Source of the DNA: Acidiferrobacteraceae bacterium
Lineage (GTDB): Bacteria; Pseudomonadota; Gammaproteobacteria; Arenicellales; UBA868
Assembly (NCBI GenBank): GCA_002731295.1
Contig: PCBE01000072.1
Span: 1 to 5,149 of the forward strand
DNA length: 5,149 nt
Reading direction: 5' to 3'
Within the stretch, counting starts at the first letter, position 1; each line of letters opens with the position of its first letter. The notes below the pieces were generated by a model. That model ran no database searches. It was not told the DNA's origin and saw nothing but the letters and a program-made list of their open reading frames with translations. Shown one piece after another: positions 1 to 5,149 of this stretch. Made by a program: the position numbers and the translations under genes.

Positions 1-76
1 AGTATTCACCCAGTTCTGTTACTGGTTTTGAAGCAATATCGAGTTGAGGCCAGATAGAGCAACTTTCTGAATCAAA
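1..76 (+). other. Upstream leader of the operon, no clear promoter
   Basis: No gene is supported here. The nearest promoter-like arrangement is TTGAAG at 28-33 with a poor -10 candidate around 51-57 (CAGATAG), too weak to call. A small inverted repeat, CCAGT at 10-14 and ACTGG at 21-25, is followed by TTTT at 26-29 and could be the remains of a weak terminator of an upstream gene or a minor operator. The true promoter may lie before the window. Confidence 0.3.
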
Positions 77-83
77 AAGGAGG
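77..83 (+). promoter_or_regulatory. Strong ribosome binding site of the binding-protein gene
   Basis: The sequence AAGGAGG lies six bases upstream of the ATG at 90. It is a full match to the anti-Shine-Dalgarno core and by far the best ribosome site in the window. It fixes the start of the binding-protein gene and suggests that this protein is made in larger amounts than the membrane and ATPase subunits, as is usual for periplasmic binding proteins. Confidence 0.85.
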
Positions 84-89
84 AGCGTT

Positions 90-1298
90 ATGAAATTTAA
101 GAATGGATTACTGGTTATCGCTGCAGCGGCAGTCATTGGAGTGTCATCGGTTGCCAAAGCAAAGAACGTTCGGGTTGGAGTCGTATTGCCCTATACCGGG
201 GGGGCTGCCCAGTTTGGACAGCAGATCGACCGGGGCATGAGTCTGTATTTGAGTTTGCATGGCGACCAGTTGGGTGGTCACCAGATCGAACTAATCAAGC
301 GGGACTCAAAACGACCCGGTGGCGATATCGCCAAGACCGCAGTACAGGAGTTGATCACGCGCGAAAAGGTGGATCTGTTGACGGGGTTTGTATTTTCACC
401 CAATGCCATGGCCAGCGCCCCGTTAGTGACGCAGGGTAAAGTACCGATGGTGATCATGAATGCAGGTACCGCATGGATCCCCAATCTGTCTCCCTACATT
501 GCGCGGGTTTCATTCACTATGTGGCAGGCCGGCGTGCCGATGGGCGAATATGCCAAAAATACTCTGAACTGCACTAGCGCCGCCAGTGGCTATACCGACT
601 ACCCACCAGGCAAAGATAGCGTCGCTGCTTTTAAGTTCGGTTTTGAAGGTGCGGGCGGTAAAGTCGTAGATGCCATTCCCATGGGTGGACCGCGAGAGGT
701 CCCAGACTTCACGCCGTTTTTCCAGCGTGTCAAAGATGCCAAGCCTGATTGTTTTTATGTTTTTGTCCCGGCGGGGAATCATGCCAGTGCCGTAGTCAAG
801 ACGTTTTCTGATTTGGACATGGCAGGTGCGGGTATACGATTGATTGGCCCGGGTGATATCACCCAAGATACAAAACTCCAGGGAATGGGCGACTCGGCTG
901 TGGGTATGGTGACGGTGCATCACTATTCTGCCGATTATGAAACGCCGGAAAATCAAACCTTTGTTGCAGCCTGGAAGGCGGCGTACGGTGCTGATACCAC
1001 ACCCGATTTCATGGGTGTGGCCGGTTACGATGGTATGGCAGCAATCGTGCAGGTTATTCGTGAACTGGACGGTAACATTTCAGCCGATGCAACCATGGAT
1101 ATTCTCAAAGGATGGAAGTTCGACAGCCCGCGTGGACCCATCATGATCGATCCGGAAACTCGCGATATTGTTCAGGATCAACACGTCCATGAGGTAGTGA
1201 AGTCTGGTGGTAGACTGAAGATCAAAGTGTTGAGTTCTATCTCTCAGGTGAAAGACCCCTGCAAGGCGAATCAGCTGGGCAAGTGCGCCAGTAATTGA
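90..1298 (+). CDS. Periplasmic substrate-binding protein of a Liv/HAAT-type ABC importer (LivK-like, possibly aromatic-acid specific)
   Basis: This 402-residue protein is a type 1 periplasmic binding protein (Leu/Ile/Val-binding family) that captures ligand in the periplasm and presents it to the LivH/LivM permease encoded downstream. Residues 1-24 look like a Sec signal peptide: a lysine-rich start, a hydrophobic core at about 7-22 and an AKA cleavage site before Lys25. There is no lipobox cysteine, so a soluble periplasmic protein is expected. The mature part opens with the family pattern VRVGVVLPYTGGAAQFGQQ (27-45). The first lobe has VQELITREKVDLLTG (85-99) and the second has DFTPFFQRVKDAKPD (206-220). 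SPYIARVSFTMWQ (134-146) and SPRGPIMIDPETRDIVQ (346-362) recall, from memory, binding proteins encoded beside aromatic-degradation genes. Length is normal. There are four cysteines, at 161, 221, 391 and 399. The start is set by the strong ribosome site at 77-83. The family call is firm; the ligand is inferred. Confidence 0.95.
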   Translation: MKFKNGLLVIAAAAVIGVSSVAKAKNVRVGVVLPYTGGAAQFGQQIDRGMSLYLSLHGDQLGGHQIELIKRDSKRPGGDIAKTAVQELITREKVDLLTGFVFSPNAMASAPLVTQGKVPMVIMNAGTAWIPNLSPYIARVSFTMWQAGVPMGEYAKNTLNCTSAASGYTDYPPGKDSVAAFKFGFEGAGGKVVDAIPMGGPREVPDFTPFFQRVKDAKPDCFYVFVPAGNHASAVVKTFSDLDMAGAGIRLIGPGDITQDTKLQGMGDSAVGMVTVHHYSADYETPENQTFVAAWKAAYGADTTPDFMGVAGYDGMAAIVQVIRELDGNISADATMDILKGWKFDSPRGPIMIDPETRDIVQDQHVHEVVKSGGRLKIKVLSSISQVKDPCKANQLGKCASN

Positions 1299-1301
1299 TT
1301 T

Positions 1302-1338
1302 CGATCCCCGTCGGGTGAGCGACCCGGCGGGGTAATCG
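1302..1338 (+). terminator. GC-rich stem-loop after the binding-protein gene (attenuator or mRNA-stabilising hairpin)
   Basis: The arms at 1306-1316 (CCCCGTCGGGT) and 1322-1332 (ACCCGGCGGGG) pair over 11 positions with one G-U wobble, around a five-base loop at 1317-1321. CGAT at 1302-1305 can add four more pairs with ATCG at 1335-1338 across a two-base bulge. The structure begins eight bases after the stop codon of the binding-protein gene. No run of T follows, so it is not a textbook intrinsic terminator. It more likely lowers read-through into livHMGF or protects the 3' end of the binding-protein message, a common arrangement in binding-protein transporter operons. The structure is seen in the sequence; the function is inferred. 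Confidence 0.6.
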
Positions 1339-1354
1339 GATTGTCCCAGTAAGT

Positions 1355-1419
1355 GTAGGTACGCTGGTGACATCCGGTCGTGCTCATTCCTGACATAGTC
1401 CCGATTTGCTGGTGCCTAC
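1355..1419 (+). repeat. Inverted repeat ending at the livH start codon
   Basis: GTAGGTAC at 1355-1362 can pair with GTGCCTAC at 1412-1419 over eight positions with one G-U wobble. The downstream arm touches the livH GTG at 1420. The same gap carries GCTGGTG twice, at 1363-1369 and 1408-1414. In the mRNA this pairing would cover the place where a ribosome site should be, and no good Shine-Dalgarno is visible for livH. A loop of about 49 bases makes chance a real alternative. Confidence 0.3.
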
Positions 1420-2295
1420 GTGAGTCAGCTTAGCAACATCATTATCAGCATCATATTTGATGGCCTGGCCTACGCGATGATTTTGTTCATCATCTCCGTC
1501 GGCTTGTCTGTCACGATGGGGCTTATGGGTTTTGTGAATCTTGCCCACGGCGTATTTGCGATGGCTGGCGGGTATTTTGTTACCAGTCTGATGTCAGTTG
1601 CCGGGGTTCCGTTCATTCCCGCTCTGCTCATCGGCGCAGTCGGTGTGGCTGTTGTCAGTCTTCCTTTCGAGCGTTTTCTTTATGCGCCGCTGTACAAGGC
1701 CGGGGAGCTTGATCAGGTGTTGCTGTGTATCGGTTTGGTATTTATGGCATCGGCCAGCTTCACTTACGTTTTCGGTCCCGACCCTGTCCCGATCAAAGTA
1801 CCTGACGGCCTTCGTGGCCAGGTCGACCTGGGATTCCGCAGCTTTCCAGCCTACCGCTTGTTTATGGTTGCTGTTGGGCTGAGCATGGCTGCTGGAATCT
1901 GGTACGGATTTGAAAAGACCCTGATAGGTGCAAGAGTCCGGGCTGCTGTAGACAACCGCATGATGGCTCAATCGGTGGGTATCGATGTCGATAGGCTGTT
2001 TCGCTTTACCTTCGCATTGGGTAGCGGCCTGGCGGCCCTGGGTGGGGGTCTTGCGGTTGATATTCTCGGACTGAGCCCCAGTTTCGCCATTCAGTACCTG
2101 GTACTTTTTCTGATTGTGGTCGCGGTGGGCGGCCTGGGCACGATCAAGGGCACTTTCGTGGCGGCTTTGGTACTGGGCGTAATCGACAACGGTGGAAAGT
2201 ATCTCTGGCCTGAAGGCGGCGCCTTCTTTATTTATGCCGTCACTATTGTGATTTTGCTGCTAAAGCCCACGGGGTTGTATGGTCGACACGGATAA
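1420..2295 (+). CDS. livH: Branched-chain-type ABC transporter permease LivH
   Basis: This 291-residue inner-membrane protein is one of the two permease subunits and forms the translocation channel with LivM. It is hydrophobic throughout, with about eight likely membrane segments. The family landmarks are present: VGLSVTMGLMGFVNLAHGVFAMAGGY (about 27-52), the cytoplasmic EAA-like coupling loop at about 170-205 (GARVRAAVDNR, then SVGIDVDRLF and FALGSGLAALGGGLA), and the C-terminal VAVGGLGTIKGTFVAALVLG (234-253) followed by KPTGLYGR. Length is typical. The start is a GTG: the in-frame stop TAG at 1396-1398 leaves no other start codon upstream, and the next ATG (codon 20) would cut into the first membrane segment. 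No clear Shine-Dalgarno precedes it. The gene lies 121 bases after the binding-protein gene and six bases before livM. The name follows the family and does not imply that leucine is the substrate. Confidence 0.93.
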   Translation: MSQLSNIIISIIFDGLAYAMILFIISVGLSVTMGLMGFVNLAHGVFAMAGGYFVTSLMSVAGVPFIPALLIGAVGVAVVSLPFERFLYAPLYKAGELDQVLLCIGLVFMASASFTYVFGPDPVPIKVPDGLRGQVDLGFRSFPAYRLFMVAVGLSMAAGIWYGFEKTLIGARVRAAVDNRMMAQSVGIDVDRLFRFTFALGSGLAALGGGLAVDILGLSPSFAIQYLVLFLIVVAVGGLGTIKGTFVAALVLGVIDNGGKYLWPEGGAFFIYAVTIVILLLKPTGLYGRHG

Positions 2296-2301
2296 AAAAC
2301 C

Positions 2302-3291
2302 ATGACCCCAGACACGAAAGCCAGGGGTTACTTTGCCCGGCGTAGTCGCCTTAAGTGGTGGGAAGGGTTACCGTGGGTACTGGCCGTTGCAGCATTTTTT
2401 GTATTGCCCGACTACATGGCCTTTGGCACGCAAGTACTCATCACTATTATTTTTGCTCTTTCACTCGATCTCGTGGTTGGGTTTGCCGGTGTAGTGACTC
2501 TGGGTCATGCCGCCTACTTCGGCGTGGGCGCCTACACGACAGGTATGGTGTCGGCCCATCTGGGCTGGACTGAGCCGATTTCGGCGTTGCTACTGGCGGG
2601 ATTTGTTGCGGCAATTGTCGGATTTATTTCGGGTGCTGTGCTGCTGCGCTATCACGGTCTGACGTTACTGATGTTGACGCTGGCGACAGCAATCTGCCTG
2701 CAGGAATTTGCGAATGTCAACGAAGATGTCACGGGTGGTTTTGACGGACTGACTGGTGTGGGTTTTGAGCCATTGCTGGGTCTGTTTGAGTACGATCTTT
2801 GGGGCCATACCTATTATTGGTATTCGATGGCTGTACTTTTTCTGGTGTTTGTTGTGGTGAGGATTATGGTGAATTCTCCCTTTGGCATGTCGTTGATCGG
2901 CATTCGAGAAAACTCTGCACGGATGGATGCAATCGGAACGCCAGTTTACCGACGCTTGGTCACCGTCTACGGTGTGTCTGCGGGTATCGCAGGGCTTGCT
3001 GGCGGTCTGTTTGCGGAGTCCAACGCCTATGTAACGCTGGATGTTTTGAGTTTTGCTCGTTCAGGCACGATCCTAATAATTTTGATTCTAGGCGGCGTCG
3101 GTCGATTGTACGGTGCCTTCGCCGGTGCGGTGGCCTATCTGGTACTAGAGGATGAACTGGCCAAGATGAGTCCGGAGTTCTGGGAATTCGGAGTCGGATT
3201 ACTTCTTGTCCTCACAGTGATGTTTGCCAGGGGGGGGTTGCTCGGAATCTTTGACCGACTGAGAAAGTTATTTGACAGGGCAGCACCATGA
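2302..3291 (+). CDS. livM: Branched-chain-type ABC transporter permease LivM
   Basis: This 329-residue integral membrane protein is the second permease subunit and pairs with LivH. It has a short basic cytoplasmic N-terminus (residues 1-20, rich in Arg and Lys), followed by a run of hydrophobic segments. The LivM hallmark ALSLDLVVGFAGVVTLGHAAYFGVGAYT is at about 52-79. The EAA-like coupling loop is at about 191-238 (NSPFGMSLIGIREN, then RMDAIGTPVYRR and SAGIAGLAGGLFAE). ILGGVGRLYGAFAGA (262-276) and a C-terminal FARGGLLGIFDRLRK complete the family pattern. Length fits single-unit LivM proteins. Only a weak ribosome site precedes the ATG, six bases after the livH stop, so translation is probably coupled to livH. 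The stop codon overlaps the livG start as ATGA. I see no truncation or fusion. Confidence 0.94.
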   Translation: MTPDTKARGYFARRSRLKWWEGLPWVLAVAAFFVLPDYMAFGTQVLITIIFALSLDLVVGFAGVVTLGHAAYFGVGAYTTGMVSAHLGWTEPISALLLAGFVAAIVGFISGAVLLRYHGLTLLMLTLATAICLQEFANVNEDVTGGFDGLTGVGFEPLLGLFEYDLWGHTYYWYSMAVLFLVFVVVRIMVNSPFGMSLIGIRENSARMDAIGTPVYRRLVTVYGVSAGIAGLAGGLFAESNAYVTLDVLSFARSGTILIILILGGVGRLYGAFAGAVAYLVLEDELAKMSPEFWEFGVGLLLVLTVMFARGGLLGIFDRLRKLFDRAAP

Positions 3292-4043
3292 GTGACTCGG
3301 CGCTTGAGGTCATTGGGTTGTACAAGAATTTCGGGGCACTGGAAGTCGCCCATAACATTGACTTCACACTGAAGCGGGGTGCCCGTCATGCGTTGATAGG
3401 GCCCAATGGTGCGGGAAAGACGACATTCATTAATCTGATTACCGGGGTTTTAACACCATCCAGTGGCCAGATCATCCTAAACGGCCAGGACATTACGGGG
3501 CTGGGTCAGGCTGAGCGAAGTCGGTGCGGAATAGCTCGAACCTTTCAGATCAACCAGTTGTTTCGGGGTCTAACTGTTCTTGAAAACGTGGTCTTGGCGA
3601 TAGCCGAACGTCAGGGTATCGCATCCTCGATGTTTCGGCCATTGTCTTCTTATTCTGAAGTAACCGATGAGGCAATGGAGTTATTGGGTAATTTTGAGCT
3701 AAATGAAGATGCTCTGCGACGTATTGATGAGCTGCCTTATGGCCGGCAACGTCTGGTTGAAATTGTCATTGCATTGGGACAGAGACCAAGCGTTTTACTG
3801 CTCGATGAACCGGCTGCCGGCATCCCATCTTCCGAGAGCCAGCACATCCTGGACGCAGCCAGTGCCCTGTCCAGCGACATTACGGTGTTGATCATCGAAC
3901 ATGATATGGAAATTGTTTTCAGTGTTGCGGATTACATCACTGTTTTAGTCTCCGGTGCTGTATTGACAGAGGGAAAACCCGAGGTAATTGCAGCAGATGA
4001 GAGGGTCCGTGCGGTCTATCTCGGAGAGGTCGATCGTGGCTGA
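3288..4043 (+). CDS. livG: ABC transporter ATP-binding protein LivG
   Basis: This 251-residue cytoplasmic ATPase energises the LivH/LivM channel together with LivF. Walker A is GPNGAGKTT at 38-46, the Q-loop glutamine is in RTFQ (Gln87), Walker B is VLLLDEP at 169-175 with catalytic Glu174, and the switch histidine is in IIEHD (His205). The signature motif reads LPYGRQR (149-155), against the usual LivG form LAYGQQR or close variants. The stretch after Walker B reads AAGIPSSES (176-184), where classical LivG has AAGLNPxE. I associate the IPS form with Liv-type importers near aromatic-degradation genes (recalled, not checked). The C-terminus EVIAADERVRAVYLGE is the usual LivG tail. The ATG overlaps the livM stop (ATGA), with a modest AGGG about seven bases upstream, which suggests translational coupling. 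All residues needed for ATP hydrolysis are present. Confidence 0.95.
   Translation: MSDSALEVIGLYKNFGALEVAHNIDFTLKRGARHALIGPNGAGKTTFINLITGVLTPSSGQIILNGQDITGLGQAERSRCGIARTFQINQLFRGLTVLENVVLAIAERQGIASSMFRPLSSYSEVTDEAMELLGNFELNEDALRRIDELPYGRQRLVEIVIALGQRPSVLLLDEPAAGIPSSESQHILDAASALSSDITVLIIEHDMEIVFSVADYITVLVSGAVLTEGKPEVIAADERVRAVYLGEVDRG
4023..4029 (+). promoter_or_regulatory. Ribosome binding site deciding the livF start
   Basis: GGAGAGG lies inside the end of livG, six bases before an in-frame GTG at 4036. It supports GTG 4036 as the livF start over the ATG at 3988, which has no such site, would overlap livG by 56 bases and would add 16 residues that do not look like the family. Confidence 0.75.
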
Positions 4044-4752
4044 TTCGGGCTTGTCGTTGGTATCTGTCAGTGCCGGTTATGGCGAGACCGTTGCCTTAGA
4101 AAATGTAGACCTGGATATTCTGGCCGGGGAGGCTGTCAGTGTTATTGGGCGCAACGGGGTGGGGAAATCGACCCTGCTGATGACTATCATGGGGCACACT
4201 GATCTGCACAGTGGTTCTGTGTACGTAAATGGGAAGGAAATCACTGCTGCCAAGCCCTATCAACGTGTTTGGAACGGGCTGGGGCTGGTGCCACAGGAGC
4301 GGGTCATATTTCCCTCGCTGACTGTGGATGAAAATCTGGCGGTTGCGGTACGCGCCGGCCCTTGGACGAGTGAACGCGTATATTCGATCTTTCCACAACT
4401 CGATGCTCGCCGACAACACCTTGGCAACCAGTTGTCAGGTGGAGAGCAGCAGATGTTGGCGATAGGGCGGGCACTGGTCGGAAATCCAAACGTGTTGTTG
4501 ATGGACGAACCCTCAGAAGGTCTTGCACCGGTCATTGTTGAAGAGTTGCAGTCAGTTATAAATCTTTTGCGCGAGGAATCGTCGATGACGATTGTTTTGG
4601 TGGAACAGAATAGTCGAGTGGCGCTGGAATTTTCTGAGCGTTGTATTGTTATGAATCGCGGCCGGATTGTTCGAGATGGAAGCAGTGAGACCCTCAGGCA
4701 GGATCAGGCTCTGCTTGAGCGTTTGATCGGAGTGGATAGTAGTATGCTGTGA
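4036..4752 (+). CDS. livF: ABC transporter ATP-binding protein LivF
   Basis: This is the second cytoplasmic ATPase of the importer, 238 residues from the GTG at 4036. That length is normal for LivF, and GGAGAGG six bases upstream supports the start; the ATG at 3988 gives a less likely 254-residue form. Walker A is GRNGVGKST (38-46), the Q-loop is LVPQE (Gln87), the signature is LSGGEQQ (133-139) and Walker B is VLLMDEP (153-159), followed by SEGLAP. The switch position reads LVEQN (Gln191 instead of His), which is normal for LivF and not a defect. GPWTSERVYSIFPQL (108-122) and GNQLSGGEQQMLAIGRAL (130-147) resemble LivF proteins of importers near aromatic-degradation genes (recalled, not checked). 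The gene overlaps livG by eight bases and ends the operon. A convergent gene ends 48 bases further on. Confidence 0.94.
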   Translation: MADSGLSLVSVSAGYGETVALENVDLDILAGEAVSVIGRNGVGKSTLLMTIMGHTDLHSGSVYVNGKEITAAKPYQRVWNGLGLVPQERVIFPSLTVDENLAVAVRAGPWTSERVYSIFPQLDARRQHLGNQLSGGEQQMLAIGRALVGNPNVLLMDEPSEGLAPVIVEELQSVINLLREESSMTIVLVEQNSRVALEFSERCIVMNRGRIVRDGSSETLRQDQALLERLIGVDSSML

Positions 4753-4800
4753 TCTATGCCGAAAGGTATTTGAGTTTGAGCGTAGGCTGAATCGATTCGG

Positions 4801-5149
4801 TCAGTCCTCTAGTTGAGCATAGAACCGTTTATCGAATAGTCTGTTGAAACAAGCCGCATCGGAAATATTCTCCACCATCAGGACAGCTGCGACGTAGTGG
4901 TCGGGTCGCAACAAAATGCCAGAGCCGGGCGCATCGGCAAAGGCTCGTTCTATTTCACCATCTAGATCCCGTGCTTCGGCGATGCCCGAGTCCTTGGTTG
5001 CCATAAAAGTACCTGGGGTGATCCAAAGCCAGTTGATCGCGGCGTTTAGGCCCAGATAACATTGCGGCAGTCGATCGGGCTTGTCAGTAGGGTTTCCAAA
5101 GAGAAAGGCAAGTGAAGCGATTCCCTATCAAGTCATCGAGCAGTGTGAT
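4801..5149 (-). CDS. C-terminal part of a FAD-dependent (phenol/aromatic hydroxylase-like) monooxygenase; partial, apparently frameshifted
   Basis: This gene converges on the transporter operon and runs off the right edge, so only its 3' part is visible. From 5124 down to the TGA at 4803-4801 one frame is open for 107 codons. It ends with GSGILLRPDHYVAAV, the kind of (V/L)LRPDxYVA motif found at the C-terminus of PheA/TfdB/MhpA-type flavoprotein hydroxylases, which hydroxylate aromatic rings using NAD(P)H and oxygen. That frame meets two adjacent stops at 5130-5125. The neighbouring frame, open from 5149 to a TGA at 5086-5084, reads ITLLDDLIGNRFTCL, which resembles the LDDxxGxxF segment preceding the C-terminal domain in the same family. 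A one-base shift at about 5087-5124 would join them. The FAD-binding part lies outside the window. It could be a decaying gene or a sequence error. The family call rests on short motifs and the exact substrate cannot be told. Confidence 0.6.

Noticed and set aside
10..29. Small hairpin CCAGT/ACTGG followed by TTTT as a terminator of an upstream gene
   Set aside because: The stem has only five pairs with a six-base loop and a short T-run, and no upstream gene is visible to terminate. It is mentioned in the leader entry but not called as a terminator.
23..57. Sigma-54 or sigma-70 promoter before the binding-protein gene
   Set aside because: The GG and GC elements do not have the ten-base spacing needed for sigma-54, and TTGAAG at 28-33 lacks a credible -10 element at 16-18 bases.
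510..956. A 148-codon open frame on the - strand inside the binding-protein gene
   Set aside because: It lies wholly antisense to a well-supported gene, has no convincing ribosome site, and its translation shows no recognisable domain. It is best explained as a shadow frame.
1594..1971. A 125-codon open frame on the - strand inside livH
   Set aside because: It is antisense to a hydrophobic membrane-protein gene, has a composition without family features and fits no operon; it is a shadow of livH.
3988..4035. Extended livF start at ATG 3988
   Set aside because: It would overlap livG by 56 bases, adds 16 residues unlike LivF N-termini and lacks a good ribosome site, whereas GTG 4036 has GGAGAGG at ideal spacing.
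4597..4617. Missing switch histidine in LivF (LVEQN)
   Set aside because: Glutamine at this position is usual in LivF proteins, so it does not indicate a defective ATPase.
4787..4800. Palindrome GAATCGATTC (4789-4798) in the convergent gap as a bidirectional terminator
   Set aside because: The perfect palindrome leaves no free loop, so the RNA stem would be only about five pairs including a G-U wobble, and no T-run follows on either strand. Too weak to call.

Overview
The window holds a complete five-gene ABC importer of the branched-chain amino acid (HAAT/Liv) type on the + strand, followed by the 3' part of a convergent FAD-dependent monooxygenase gene on the - strand. The Shine-Dalgarno sites, a Sec signal peptide on the binding protein, the GC content (near 50% by eye) and the protein style point to a Gram-negative proteobacterium. 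An environmental gammaproteobacterium or betaproteobacterium is my guess, but nothing here fixes the taxon.

Layout: bases 1-89 are a leader with a strong ribosome binding site and no clear promoter. Bases 90-1298 encode the periplasmic substrate-binding protein. Bases 1299-1419 are a 121-base gap with a strong GC-rich stem-loop just after the stop codon. Bases 1420-4752 encode LivH and LivM (membrane permeases) and LivG and LivF (ATPases). These four genes are almost gapless: 6 bases between livH and livM, a 4-base ATGA overlap between livM and livG, and an 8-base overlap between livG and livF if livF starts at the GTG at 4036. Bases 4753-4800 are a short convergent gap, and 4801-5149 is the end of the monooxygenase gene.

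Working model: the binding protein captures a small carboxylate-bearing ligand in the periplasm and delivers it to the LivH/LivM channel, which LivG/LivF power. Several sequence details (SPYIARVSFTMWQ and SPRGPIMIDPETRDIVQ in the binding protein, EPAAGIPSSES in LivG, GPWTSERVYSIFP in LivF) resemble, from memory, the Liv-type importers found beside aromatic-compound degradation genes. The neighbouring aromatic-hydroxylase-like gene fits an aromatic acid as substrate better than leucine, isoleucine or valine. This is inference.

The main oddity is the monooxygenase gene. Its reading frame appears broken by a one-base shift between about 5087 and 5124, with plausible family sequence on both sides in different frames. 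Otherwise this is an ordinary transporter operon, and I see no evidence of a new type of biological system.
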